A stretch of DNA of 64,000 nucleotides from Coriobacteriia bacterium (GTDB taxonomy: Bacteria > Actinomycetota > Coriobacteriia > Anaerosomatales > PALSA-660), in NCBI GenBank assembly GCA_030652345.1, contig JAUSAU010000043.1:1-64000 (forward strand), given 5' to 3'. Made by a program: the position numbers and the translations under genes. The notes beneath the pieces are model-generated. The model was not told the DNA's origin. It saw nothing but the letters and a program-made list of their open reading frames with translations, and did no database searches. Positions 18,162 through 27,212 of this stretch are shown one piece after another; within the stretch, counting starts at the first letter, position 1, and every line of letters starts with the position of its first letter.

Positions 18162-19115
18162 ATGCCTGAATCGACGACCAGACGCGACTCCCTGACGGGG
18201 CTCGCCCGCATCGCCTCCGCCGCGCTCATCTGGGGCTCCATCCCGCTCGTCCTCCGCGCGACCGACGGCGCATCGCTCATCAAGGTCTTCTACCGGGTCT
18301 TCTTCGCGGGGATCGTCCTGGCCGCCTACATGGCGGCGACCGGGCGCCTCGGCGAGATCACCTCGCTCCCGCGGCGCAAGGTGCTCCAGCTCATGGGACA
18401 GGGTGCGATCCTCTGCCTGAACTGGGTGCTGTTCCTCACTGCGCTCGACATGACCAACGTCGCGACGGCAGAACTCCTCGGCTACACCGGCCCGATCTTC
18501 GTCGCCGTGCTTGCCCCGCTGGTCACCGGCGAGCCATTCGACCGACGGATCGTGGGGCCGCTCGCGCTCGCGCTCGCGGGGCTCGCGGTCATCCTGGTCC
18601 CGCAGGGCCTTGCGGTCAGCAACGGACGCGAGATGATCGGCGCGGGACTCGCGTTCGCGTCGGCACTGACGTATGCGACGCTGCTTCTGCGCTCCAAGAA
18701 GATCCTGAAGGGTGTCTCCGGCAGCGCCCTCATGGTGGTTGAGTACGCCACGGCCTCGCTGCTGCTCTCGCCGTTCGTGGTGTGGCTCTACCTGCGAGGC
18801 GACGGCCCGACGGGGATGAGCTCGTACGGTGCACTGCTCGTCCTCGGTGTCGTGCAGACGGCCTTCGCCGGCATCCTGTTCCTCGGCGGACTCCGTCGGG
18901 TGCGAACGGATCACGCCGCGATACTGACCTACGCCGAACCGGTCAGCGCGGTCGTGCTGGCCGCCATCTTCCTCCCCGGAGAGTCCCTCACCCTCGCCAC
19001 CATCGTGGGAGGCGCGCTCGTCGTGTGCGGCGGCGCGCTGGTCGCACGCATCGACGCCCGCGGATCCGGGTTCGGACCGGAGGTCCCCGTCGCGTCTCCG
19101 GAAGACGTCGCCTGA
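18162..19115 (+). CDS. EamA/DMT-family membrane transporter
   Basis: A 317-residue inner-membrane protein of the drug/metabolite transporter superfamily with about ten transmembrane helices arranged as two EamA repeats. The first repeat begins with SAALIWGSIPLVLRA, the second with AGLAFASALTYATLLLRSK, and a typical AEPVSAVVLAAIFLPGE lies near the end. Substrate (metabolite or amino-acid export) cannot be told. Stands as a single gene between the epimerase-like gene and pgi, apparently with a leaderless promoter. Confidence 0.88.
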   Translation: MPESTTRRDSLTGLARIASAALIWGSIPLVLRATDGASLIKVFYRVFFAGIVLAAYMAATGRLGEITSLPRRKVLQLMGQGAILCLNWVLFLTALDMTNVATAELLGYTGPIFVAVLAPLVTGEPFDRRIVGPLALALAGLAVILVPQGLAVSNGREMIGAGLAFASALTYATLLLRSKKILKGVSGSALMVVEYATASLLLSPFVVWLYLRGDGPTGMSSYGALLVLGVVQTAFAGILFLGGLRRVRTDHAAILTYAEPVSAVVLAAIFLPGESLTLATIVGGALVVCGGALVARIDARGSGFGPEVPVASPEDVA

Positions 19116-19146
19116 CGAGCATCGCGGGGATGAGCGCCGCATCGGG

Positions 19147-19152
19147 TAGCAT
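19147..19152 (+). promoter_or_regulatory. Candidate -10 element of pgi
   Basis: TAGCAT 21 bp upstream of the pgi ATG, followed by the strong Shine-Dalgarno AGGAGAGG. No clear -35 hexamer is seen at the expected distance. Confidence 0.35.
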
Positions 19153-19173
19153 GGATGCAGGAGAGGATGCCTC

Positions 19174-20802
19174 ATGGACGCGCGATCACGACTGAAGGAC
19201 CTGGACGCCGTCGAACGGCTCGCCCGACGTGACGCGACGCTGTTCGCCGATCCGTCGGTCGCCGCGCAGCGCCTCGGATGGATCGGCCTCCCCGCCCGGG
19301 TCGTCGCGGATGCCGCGGCGCTCGACGAACTCGCGGAGAGCGTGCGGAGCACCGCGATCACGGACGTGGTGCTGCTCGGCATGGGCGGATCGTCGCTCGC
19401 GCCGCTCGTGCTGGCGCGAACGATCGGTACCGCCACCGGGTCGCCGACGCTCCATGTCCTGGACACGACCTCACCGGTGCAGATCGACACGCTCCTCAAG
19501 CAGCTCTGGCCTGCCTCCACCATGGTCGTCGTATCGAGCAAGTCGGGTTCGACGATCGAACCGCTCTCGCTCGCCTCGGTCTTCCGCGCGTGGATGGACC
19601 CCCTCGTCGGCGAGCATGCCGGACTGCACTTCGCGGCGGTGACCGACCCCGGATCGCCGCTTGAGGAGTACGCGCGGCGGCACGGGTTCGCGGCGGTCTT
19701 CCACGCGCCGGCGGACGTCGGTGGCCGTTTTGCCGCGCTCACACCGTTCGCGACCGTGCCTGCCGCACTCATCGGGATCGACACGGCGCAGCTCGGCGCG
19801 CGCGCACAGGCGCTCGAGACCGCGTGCATGACCGAATCGGAGGCGAATCCGGCGGCCGCACTGGCCTCGTGGATGGCCGACGCCGCAGACAACGGTCGCG
19901 ACAAGCTCACGCTCGTGGTCTCCGAGCCGCTGGCCGCCTTCGGCCGGTGGGTCGAGCAACTCGTCGCGGAATCGACCGGCAAGGGCGGTCGCGGCATCCT
20001 GCCGGTGCTCGAGGCGGCACCGGGCGATCCGGCCAGCCACGGGACAGACCGCATGGTGTTCATCCTGCGCACGGCCGACGACGAGCCGCTCGCGGCGCTG
20101 CGCTCCTACCTGCCCATCGACACGCCCGCGTTCGAGGTAGTCGTCGACGACCCGTATGACCTCGCCGCCGAGTTCGTCCGCTGGGAGTGGGCGGTCGCGT
20201 TGTTCTCCGCAGTGACGGGGATCGAGCCCTTCGATCAGCCCGACGTCGCGACGGCCAAGGCGGCGACCGATGCGATCCTCGGCGGCACACTCCATGCCCC
20301 CGCCCCGGACCTCGCGCAGGGCCACATCGCGATCACGACCGGGATGACCGTCACCCCTGCGCCTGAGACGTCGGCGCTCGCATCCGCGCTCGGAACACTG
20401 CTCACGGGCACCGGGCCGGGCGACTACCTCGCGGTGTTGGCCTACCTGCCCGAGGACGAGCGGCTCATCGCTCCGGTGCGCGACGCCTGCGCCGCGGTCG
20501 CCCGGGCGCGACGAATGGCTGTGACGTTCGAACTCGGACCCCGCTACCTGCACTCGACGGGTCAGTACCACAAAGGAGGTCCGGCGAACGGCCGATTCCT
20601 CATCATCACCGCACGCGACGAGGTGGGGCCGTCGGTTCCCGGCAGACGCTTCACACTCGCCCAGCTCAACCGGGCGCAGGCGGAGGGCGACTTCGTGACA
20701 CTGGCGGCGACCGGTGTGCCGGTCGTTCGCGTCGATCTTCCCGAATCCGACCCTGCGCCGATACGCCTGGTCGCGGAGACACTTCGCGGAGCCGCCGGCT
20801 GA
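19174..20802 (+). CDS. pgi: Glucose-6-phosphate isomerase (Tal-PGI type)
   Basis: A 542-residue SIS-domain isomerase converting glucose-6-P and fructose-6-P. First SIS domain: LLGMGGSSLAPLVL (about residue 67) and SSKSGSTIEPLSL (about 124). Second part: KGGRGILPVLE, and HSTGQYHKGGPANGRF near residue 460, the signature seen in the PGI half of the bifunctional transaldolase/PGI proteins of many bacteria. Here the transaldolase half is absent and the protein starts cleanly at its own ATG with RBS AGGAGAGG. Cytosolic glycolysis/gluconeogenesis. Confidence 0.88.
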   Translation: MDARSRLKDLDAVERLARRDATLFADPSVAAQRLGWIGLPARVVADAAALDELAESVRSTAITDVVLLGMGGSSLAPLVLARTIGTATGSPTLHVLDTTSPVQIDTLLKQLWPASTMVVVSSKSGSTIEPLSLASVFRAWMDPLVGEHAGLHFAAVTDPGSPLEEYARRHGFAAVFHAPADVGGRFAALTPFATVPAALIGIDTAQLGARAQALETACMTESEANPAAALASWMADAADNGRDKLTLVVSEPLAAFGRWVEQLVAESTGKGGRGILPVLEAAPGDPASHGTDRMVFILRTADDEPLAALRSYLPIDTPAFEVVVDDPYDLAAEFVRWEWAVALFSAVTGIEPFDQPDVATAKAATDAILGGTLHAPAPDLAQGHIAITTGMTVTPAPETSALASALGTLLTGTGPGDYLAVLAYLPEDERLIAPVRDACAAVARARRMAVTFELGPRYLHSTGQYHKGGPANGRFLIITARDEVGPSVPGRRFTLAQLNRAQAEGDFVTLAATGVPVVRVDLPESDPAPIRLVAETLRGAAG

Positions 20803-20859
20803 TCCGGACGCTTTGCCGCATCCGTACGACGCTCGATCCACACACGAGGGAGAGTCTCC

Positions 20860-21636
20860 ATGCACATGCGGATCCTGATCACACTGATCGCCTTCTCTCT
20901 GATCGCGGCACTCACCGGCTGCACGACGCCCGCCAGGGTAGCGGACACGACGGAGCCCACGGGCACGCCGAGCGCGACCGCGAGTGTCGAGCCGACCGAG
21001 GCGCCCGTGGTGCCCTCGAGCGGCCCGATCACGACGCCGCCGATGGGCTCGGCCCAGCGCACGGCGCTCATGGACGCCGCACGCGCCGGCCTCGGCCTGA
21101 AGACGAAGTTCGTCGTGCACCAGCTGTACGTGCAGGGCGGGGTCGCGGTCGCAGACATCCAGCCGGAGTCCGGATCCCCCCGCATGTTCGTCGCATGGAC
21201 GGGCGGCCCCGACAACTGGGAGTTCAACTGGAACGCGGGGTTCGGCGCTCCCGAAGCGTCGGCCGCCCAGCTCACCGGTGCGTTGCCGGAGGTCTCACCG
21301 GGGCTCGCAGGGCGCATCGACTGGAGGCTGGCGCTCGGCCCGAGCAATGCCGCGATGATGGCGTCGTTCCAGAAGTACGTGAAAGCGTCGGTGAAGAGCT
21401 TCGCCGGCGCGGGTTACGGAGGCGGTTTCACCTACACGTACAAGGTCGCGAAGGACAAGAAGGGCGTGTGGTGGGGCAACTCGATCGCGCAGCCCGACCA
21501 GGACGGATACGAGTCCATCGGGATCTACGGCGTCTACAAGAAGGGGAAGTGGTCCGGGGAGCCGGCCGACTTCGGACAGGACAACGACGAAGCGCTGTTC
21601 TTCCCCGCGGACGTCCTGAGCAAGCTCCGGATGTAG
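20860..21636 (+). CDS. Putative lipoprotein of unknown function
   Basis: A 258-residue protein with a lipoprotein signal peptide: hydrophobic LITLIAFSLIAALTGC, lipobox LTGC with the lipidated Cys at about residue 21, then a Thr/Pro/Glu-rich low-complexity linker typical of surface lipoproteins. The mature domain (about residues 65-258) is rich in Trp, Gly and Tyr (for example WTGGPDNWEFNWNAG and KGVWWGNSIAQPDQDGYES) and is probably beta-rich. RBS GAGGGAGAG. No family recognised. It ends convergent with the phosphodiesterase gene. Confidence 0.75.
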   Translation: MHMRILITLIAFSLIAALTGCTTPARVADTTEPTGTPSATASVEPTEAPVVPSSGPITTPPMGSAQRTALMDAARAGLGLKTKFVVHQLYVQGGVAVADIQPESGSPRMFVAWTGGPDNWEFNWNAGFGAPEASAAQLTGALPEVSPGLAGRIDWRLALGPSNAAMMASFQKYVKASVKSFAGAGYGGGFTYTYKVAKDKKGVWWGNSIAQPDQDGYESIGIYGVYKKGKWSGEPADFGQDNDEALFFPADVLSKLRM

Positions 21637-21657
21637 GCCACTCGCCCGCTCTGCCCG

Positions 21658-22128
21658 TCAGGGCAGGTCGATCCGCGTGACGGAGACCGAACCGTCGCCG
21701 GCGATCGTGACGATGGCCAGCGAACGCCCGTGCCCGCGGTTCTGCGACGCCGATCCCGGGTTCAGCGCCAGCACTCCGTCGGCGACCTGACTGTGGTAAC
21801 GGTGTGAGTGCCCCGTGACGACCACGCGAACGTCGGGTGGCAGGATGGGGGGCAGATCGACGCGCCGGTGCGTCACAAGGAACCTGACGCCCCCGATGGC
21901 GGTATTCAGGAGTGAAGGCAAAGCGCCCGCGCGCCCGTCCACGTCGCAGTTGCCCCGGACCGCGGTGACCGGTGCGATCGCCTCGAGCGCATCAAGGATC
22001 GATCCCACGCCCACATCACCGGCGTGCACGATGGCATCGACACCGGAAAGCGCAGCCTCGACCTCAGGGCGCAGCAGGTCATGCGTATCCGAGAGCACAC
22101 CGACCCGCAGGGCGGCGGCCGGACTCAC
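21658..22128 (-). CDS. YfcE/MJ0936-type metallophosphoesterase
   Basis: A 156-residue calcineurin-like phosphoesterase of the small phosphodiesterase family. Metal-binding motifs: LSDTHD (about residue 13), HAGDVG (about 35), RGNCD (about 58), THRR (about 86) and GHSHRY (about 106). The family hydrolyses phosphodiesters such as bis-pNPP and cyclic nucleotides in vitro, with the physiological substrate mostly unknown. GTG start overlapping the LytTR gene stop by 4 bp, making it the last gene of a six-gene operon. Confidence 0.9.
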   Translation of the reverse strand: MSPAAALRVGVLSDTHDLLRPEVEAALSGVDAIVHAGDVGVGSILDALEAIAPVTAVRGNCDVDGRAGALPSLLNTAIGGVRFLVTHRRVDLPPILPPDVRVVVTGHSHRYHSQVADGVLALNPGSASQNRGHGRSLAIVTIAGDGSVSVTRIDLP

Positions 22129-22841
22129 AGACCGAGGGCCTTCTTGAGCGACGGCACGCGACGACGCGAGACCGGTACCTGCATGGAGCCACGGTCTTTG
22201 AGCGTGAGCAGGAGCGTGCCGCCGTACATCGGCACGACCTCCTTGACCTGACTCAGGTTCACCACGAAGCGGCGGTGCACGCGGAAGAATCCGCGAGGCT
22301 CGAGTTTGCGCTCGAGCTCGGCCAGGGAGAGGGTCGACAGGTAGCGCTCGCCGTCGGTGAAGAGGTAGGAGTAGTCGTCCTTCGCCATCACGTAGAAGAT
22401 CTCCTCGACCGCGAGCAGGAGCTTCTTGCCGGCCTTCTCCACGGGGACGCGTTCGACCCGCGCGGTGCCGGCGACCGGCTCGGCCGGCGTCAGACGCTCG
22501 ATCGCACGACGCAGGCGCGAGACCTCGACCGGCTTGACCAGGTAGTCCGTGGCCGAGACGTCGAACGCTTTGACGGCGTGCTCCGAGTACGCGGTGACGA
22601 ACACGATCGACGGAGGCCGGTCGAGCTCAGCCAGCGCCTCGGCGAGCTGCATCCCGGACAGCCCGGGCATGTCGATGTCGAGGAAGACGACATCGTAGGG
22701 GATCGCTCGTATCAGCTGGAGAGCCTCGGCGGCGTTCGATGCCTCGCCGACGACCTCGACCCCGCCGGCCTCTCCGAGCAGGAAGCGCAACTCACTCCGC
22801 GCGGGTGCCTCGTCATCGACGACAAGTGCCTTGAGCGTCAT
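22125..22841 (-). CDS. LytTR-family response regulator
   Basis: A 238-residue response regulator: receiver domain (DDE acidic pocket near residue 9, phospho-acceptor D55 in FLDIDMPG, conserved K in LVKPVE) followed by a LytTR DNA-binding domain (about residues 135-238) with LSLAELERKL and FFRVHRRFVVNLSQV. Such regulators typically control cell-wall, carbohydrate or adhesion genes. Its ATG overlaps the stop of the upstream sensor kinase (ATGA), so it is the cognate partner. Confidence 0.95.
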   Translation of the reverse strand: MTLKALVVDDEAPARSELRFLLGEAGGVEVVGEASNAAEALQLIRAIPYDVVFLDIDMPGLSGMQLAEALAELDRPPSIVFVTAYSEHAVKAFDVSATDYLVKPVEVSRLRRAIERLTPAEPVAGTARVERVPVEKAGKKLLLAVEEIFYVMAKDDYSYLFTDGERYLSTLSLAELERKLEPRGFFRVHRRFVVNLSQVKEVVPMYGGTLLLTLKDRGSMQVPVSRRRVPSLKKALGL

Positions 22842-24133
22842 GTGGTGGTGCCCTCCAAGGCCGGTGCCGGGTCGAGTACGAGGGTGACGGTCGTGCCCTC
22901 GCCTTCGACGCTGGTGACGGTGATGCCGCTGTCGGGACCGAAATGCCCCTTCAGCCTATCGTCCACGTTCTTCAGCGCGATGCCAAGCCCTCGCCCGAAG
23001 CCCGGATCGAGCACGCGCGGCAGATCGTGGGGGGAGATCCCGCGTCCGTCGTCGCGAACGGTCAGCCGGACGGTCCCTCCCTCGCGCGCCGCGCGCAAGG
23101 TGATGCGGAGCGGACCGGTGGGACGGATGCCGTGCTGGACCGCGTTCTCCACGATCGGCTGAAGGACGAACGCCGGCACGAGCAGGGCCAGCGTGTCGGC
23201 AGGCACCTCTTCCGTGAAGCGGATGCGCTCCTCGCCGAAGCGCGCCCGCTCGAAGACCAGGTAGCGGCGCACGTAGTCGAGCTCCTGCGAGAGCGGGATG
23301 AGCTCTTCGCTGTTCTCCAGCGTCCGACGGTAGAACGTCGCGAACTCCCGCAGCAACTCGCGGGCGCGCGGAGGGTCGGTACGTATGAGGCTCGCGATGG
23401 TGTTGATGGTGTTGAACAGGAAGTGCGGGTTGATCTGGCTCTGCAGTGCCTTGAGCTCCATACGGCACGCGAGCGCGGTCTGCCGATCGAGTTCCGCAAG
23501 GCCGAGCTGGGTCGACAGGAGGCGGGCGAGCCCCTCGACCATCGTCACCTGCGTCTCGTTGAGCAGTCGCGGCGTCGTGTAGTAGAACTTCAGCGTCCCG
23601 ACCGGGAGCCCGCGCGTCTCGAGCGGAACGACGATGGCCGCCTTCAGGACGCAGTCCCGCTTGGGGCAGCCGATCTCCTCCCGCGTGGCGAGGATGCGGT
23701 GCTCGCCGGTGTCGATCGCCTCGTGCGTGGCTCGCGTGATGATCGGGCCGCCGACCGTATGATGGTCCTGGCCGAGCCCGGCGAACCCGAGCACGGTGTC
23801 ACGGTCGGTGATCGCCACCGCCGCGGCTTCGGTCTCGCGCAGAGCGAGCCGGCACACCTCCTGCGCGGTCGCGGGGCTCAGCCCCTGGCGCATGTAGGCG
23901 AGCGACTCGTTCGCGATATCGAGGAGCTGCTGGGACTGGACCGCCTTGATGTGGTCGGGGCGCGAGGCCATCCGGCCGAAGACGGCGCCTGCGGCCACCG
24001 CGGCCAGGATGACGGCGGCGATCGCCACGGCCGCCTGCGGGGCGCCGGCGCTGGGTCCGCCGACGACGAAGCCGCCGAGGAGCAGTGCGGCGATCATCGC
24101 AAGCCAGTCGAAGAGGATCCGTCGCTGCGGCAT
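22838..24133 (-). CDS. LytS/YpdA-like sensor histidine kinase
   Basis: A 431-residue membrane kinase. Two N-terminal transmembrane helices (about residues 8-28 and 33-53) replace the larger 5TM module of classic LytS. A GAF domain follows (about 85-225) with the family CPKRDC cysteine pair, then the His_kinase domain with LQSQINPHFLFNTINTI (phospho-His in NPHFLFN) and a HATPase with VENAVQHGI and DDGRGI. ATG at 24133 preceded by GAAGGAG. Paired with the LytTR regulator by overlap; phosphorylates its D55. Signal unknown, though the Cys pair in the GAF domain allows redox or metal sensing as a hypothesis. Confidence 0.92.
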   Translation of the reverse strand: MPQRRILFDWLAMIAALLLGGFVVGGPSAGAPQAAVAIAAVILAAVAAGAVFGRMASRPDHIKAVQSQQLLDIANESLAYMRQGLSPATAQEVCRLALRETEAAAVAITDRDTVLGFAGLGQDHHTVGGPIITRATHEAIDTGEHRILATREEIGCPKRDCVLKAAIVVPLETRGLPVGTLKFYYTTPRLLNETQVTMVEGLARLLSTQLGLAELDRQTALACRMELKALQSQINPHFLFNTINTIASLIRTDPPRARELLREFATFYRRTLENSEELIPLSQELDYVRRYLVFERARFGEERIRFTEEVPADTLALLVPAFVLQPIVENAVQHGIRPTGPLRITLRAAREGGTVRLTVRDDGRGISPHDLPRVLDPGFGRGLGIALKNVDDRLKGHFGPDSGITVTSVEGEGTTVTLVLDPAPALEGTTT

Positions 24134-24135
24134 CG

Positions 24136-24975
24136 TCACTCCTTCTCGGCGGGGCGAAGCGGGCCGGAGATCGCGGCCACCAGTGCGACCGGCAGTTCGC
24201 GGAACCCGAGCGAGCGATAGAGAGCGCGTGACGCCGCGTTGCCTTCTTGCGTGCTCAGCGTCACCGCCCGGGCACCCATCCGCGCCATCCACGCCACAGC
24301 CTCGGTGACGAGCGCTCGACCGACACCGGCCCGACGCGAGTCGGGGCTGACGGCGAGCCGAGCGAGACTGCCTTCTCCACCTCGAACCTGCGCCAGAGTA
24401 TAGCCGATGACCCCGGCATCCCCGACCGCCACAGCCAGCCTCTCGGTGCGCACCAGTCGCGCCAGACCCGCCGCATCGTAGCGCCAGAAGTCGTCGAACG
24501 AGGCCGCGTCGACGCGGCGGACGGCCTCGAGGTCGGGAGGCGTACCGGGCCGGATCGCGACGGCGGCAGGCGGAGGCGTGGCGCCCGGATCCCTCGGTCG
24601 ATCGCGGCGCATGACGAGCACGCGCTCGCGGACACGGAGCCCCGCGTCGAGGTACGGGCCGACTGACCCCTCCGGGACGAGCGGGCCGAGCAGACGCCCG
24701 AACCCGTGATCGCGAGCCACGACCTCGAGATCCGAGACGAGGGCGGGCACGCGTTCGTTCGCGCACCAGAGTCCGAGGATCGCGCAGTGGTCGAGGTGCT
24801 CCCGCCAGGGACCGAGGACCACCGCCTCCCCTCGGGCCGTCGTCCGGATCCTCCAGGGCGCCGCCTGCCATTGCGTCAGCAGGTCCTCGTACGAATCGAA
24901 GAGATGTGCCGACCGCGCAGCCGGTGCGATCCACGCCAGTTCGGTCCGTGAGGCCGGAGTCGTCAGGCCGCTCAC
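24136..24975 (-). CDS. GNAT-family N-acetyltransferase
   Basis: A 279-residue protein. The C-terminal part (about residues 140-275) is a GNAT acyl-CoA transferase domain with LARLAVSPDSRRAGVGRALV (acyl-CoA-binding R/Q-x-x-G-x-G/A region) and ASRALYRSLGFRELP. The N-terminal part (about 1-135) is a diverged GNAT-like or uncharacterised domain. GTG start overlapping the stop of the TauE-like gene by 4 bp. Acceptor substrate unknown; operon context with glycosyltransferase and LytS/LytTR suggests a cell-surface role. Confidence 0.88.
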   Translation of the reverse strand: MSGLTTPASRTELAWIAPAARSAHLFDSYEDLLTQWQAAPWRIRTTARGEAVVLGPWREHLDHCAILGLWCANERVPALVSDLEVVARDHGFGRLLGPLVPEGSVGPYLDAGLRVRERVLVMRRDRPRDPGATPPPAAVAIRPGTPPDLEAVRRVDAASFDDFWRYDAAGLARLVRTERLAVAVGDAGVIGYTLAQVRGGEGSLARLAVSPDSRRAGVGRALVTEAVAWMARMGARAVTLSTQEGNAASRALYRSLGFRELPVALVAAISGPLRPAEKE

Positions 24976-25805
24976 GCGCCGATGCCCGCGATCTCGCTGC
25001 CGGCGAGCCAGACGCCGACGACGAGCAGCAATGCGCCGAACGCGAGTCGGAGCGTGCGGTCGCTCGCGCGTGCTGCCAGCCGGGCGCCGATGAGCGCCCC
25101 GGGTACCACGCCGACCGCGAGGAGCACGGCGAGGCGTGCGTCGATGTTTCCGAGGAACCAATGCATGACGCTGCCCGGCACCGCGAGTACGGCGACCGTC
25201 ACGAGGCTCGTGCCGATGGCGCGCTTCACGGGCATCCCGAAGACCCGCGTGAGAGCGGGCACGACGACGAAACCGCCGCCCAGTCCGAGGAATCCCGAGA
25301 AGAGGCCCGCACAGACCCCGATGGCCGCGAGCCGCACCAGACCCGTGTCCGTCGAGCCGGCGCCCGGTGCGGGAGCCAGGGCGGCCTCCGGATCCGCCTC
25401 CACCTCGCCGAGGAGCGCGGACGCCGCGGCGACGGCACGGGCCGCTCGCGCCTGCAGGACCAGGTCGACCGCGACCCATCCGATGAACAGCGAGGTCACG
25501 ATGAGTACCGTCGAACCGCCTGCGACGCGCGACAGGAGCGCGCCGGCCACCGAGCCGATCACCCCGACCCCACCCATGACGAGGCCGGCACGCACGTCGG
25601 CAAGCCCGCGACGCGCATACGAGATCGCACCGGTCACGGCACCGGGCAGGATGACGGGAAGCGGCGTCCCGACGGCGATCAGAGCGGGATAGCCGAGCAG
25701 CAGTCTGATGGCCGGCGTCGTGACGACGCCACCGCCGATGCCGAACATGCCCGACAGCACGCCGGAGACGAGACCGACAGCGACGGTGACGGGCTCGCCG
25801 CCCAC
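24972..25805 (-). CDS. TauE/SafE-family membrane permease
   Basis: A 277-residue integral membrane protein with about eight transmembrane helices in two repeats, each opening with the family glycine motif (GVLSGMFGIGGGVVTTPA and GLFSGFLGLGGGFVVVPAL). The family exports or imports sulfite, sulfoacetate or other organic anions. A loop of about 35 residues between the repeats is Ala/Glu-rich. The GTG at 25805 is chosen because the first helix starts directly after it and the upstream gene ends 8 bp before; the frame is open further upstream. Confidence 0.9.
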   Translation of the reverse strand: MGGEPVTVAVGLVSGVLSGMFGIGGGVVTTPAIRLLLGYPALIAVGTPLPVILPGAVTGAISYARRGLADVRAGLVMGGVGVIGSVAGALLSRVAGGSTVLIVTSLFIGWVAVDLVLQARAARAVAAASALLGEVEADPEAALAPAPGAGSTDTGLVRLAAIGVCAGLFSGFLGLGGGFVVVPALTRVFGMPVKRAIGTSLVTVAVLAVPGSVMHWFLGNIDARLAVLLAVGVVPGALIGARLAARASDRTLRLAFGALLLVVGVWLAGSEIAGIGA

Positions 25806-25813
25806 AGCATCGC

Positions 25814-27055
25814 CTAGTCGCTCGAGATGATCGGGAAGCGGCCCGTGATGGCGGTCCGGTCGACCGAGCGCTCGCCGCTGAACAGCGTGCCGAGCGCCAC
25901 GTCTTCCCACAGCCGCTCCATCATGACCGGCCATCTCCGCTGGAACGCGAAGTAGTTGTCGCAGTTGCGGCGCGCGTAGCCGGCGGCGTCGGTCAGCGCC
26001 TCTTTCGCGATGGCGAAATGGGCGCCGGGCTCGCGCCCCGCGAGCGCTCGCAGCAACGCGGTGGCGACCGCACGCCAGGCTGCGGAATGCCCGACGAAAT
26101 CACCCGGATACGGCTTCAGTGAGTTGATCGAGACGCGCCGAAGATCGATCTGCGAGCGAGCGAACTCGAGTTTGCGATGCTCGTAGATGAAGCGGTAGAC
26201 GTCCTGCCGGAACTGCAGCGCGGGACTCGAGCTCGCCGGCGGCCGATGCACGACCCGCCAGTCGCCGTCGAGGAATACGTCGCCGCCGTGCATCCGCGCG
26301 TTGATCACGTAGTCGATATCCTCGCCGCGGAGCACCCACGGGTCGAAGGATACGTTCTGGTACATGTCGCGGTGCAGCGCCATGCACCCGCCGAACGCGA
26401 TGTTGGCGGGCTTTACGCGCGGCGGTGCGTCGACCGCACCCATGGCGCGGTTGAACTCGTCGGTCTGGCGCCAGAACGCGTCGGACCAGTGCGCTTCGTC
26501 CTTGAGGTGATGGCGGCCCTGCTCGTCGACGTAGTACCCCGTCTTGGCGTACAGGACCTTGCCCTCCGGCGTCTTCATGCCCAGGCCCTCGGCGCCGATC
26601 GCGAAGAAGTCCGGGTCGGTGACGACCTCGTCATCGTCGAGGAAGTAGCAGATGTCGGCGCCCAGCGTCGCGGCGACGACGAGACCCATGTTCCGCACCG
26701 CGCCGTAGCCGGTGAGGCTCACGCCGGCGACCATGTCGGAGAAGTCAAGCTGCTCGAGGCGCCGGTGCAGGGATCCGAGCTCGGCGGGGCCGAACACGAC
26801 GGCGTCCAGCCGCGGGACCGAGGCGACGATCTCGTTCACGCGGTCCTCGGCCTCATGCTCGATCGAGGCGTCAGTGGCCGCGACCAGTACGACGACCTTA
26901 CCCAGGTCGCGCACGCGCTCGAGTGAGCGCAGGCACGCCGCGAGCGGGCTCTCGCCGTCGATCGGGGTCGGGTGATCGTAGACGTTGATCAGACGGTCGG
27001 TGAACCTGCCGCGCGCGCGGGTCCAGAACGTGGGGATGACGACACAGGAAGTCAC
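25814..27055 (-). CDS. Family 2-like glycosyltransferase
   Basis: A 413-residue GT-A-fold protein. The N-terminus CVVIPTF, a DDD metal motif in CYFLDDDEVV (about residue 145), an acceptor-site loop with IAFGGCMALHRDMY, and the ED pair in RGEDIDYV (about 240) mark an inverting GT2-like enzyme; no membrane helices are seen. The GTG at 27055 (second of two in-frame GTGs) has GAGGTG at good spacing. First gene of the six-gene operon that ends with the phosphodiesterase. Acceptor unknown; likely cell-surface glycan or osmolyte synthesis. Confidence 0.82.
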   Translation of the reverse strand: MTSCVVIPTFWTRARGRFTDRLINVYDHPTPIDGESPLAACLRSLERVRDLGKVVVLVAATDASIEHEAEDRVNEIVASVPRLDAVVFGPAELGSLHRRLEQLDFSDMVAGVSLTGYGAVRNMGLVVAATLGADICYFLDDDEVVTDPDFFAIGAEGLGMKTPEGKVLYAKTGYYVDEQGRHHLKDEAHWSDAFWRQTDEFNRAMGAVDAPPRVKPANIAFGGCMALHRDMYQNVSFDPWVLRGEDIDYVINARMHGGDVFLDGDWRVVHRPPASSSPALQFRQDVYRFIYEHRKLEFARSQIDLRRVSINSLKPYPGDFVGHSAAWRAVATALLRALAGREPGAHFAIAKEALTDAAGYARRNCDNYFAFQRRWPVMMERLWEDVALGTLFSGERSVDRTAITGRFPIISSD

Positions 27056-27212
27056 GCAGCACACCTCGATCGCGAGTACGTCAGACGAAGCGCGCGGGCG
27101 CGCGGCATCCGTCGATTCGGCCGGTCTGAAGAAGCTCCCGCGCCATTGTAGCGCTTCGCCGGAGCGTCATCGCGCGTGAGGGACAGAGAGGCGAACGGGC
27201 GGATGGGCCGCG

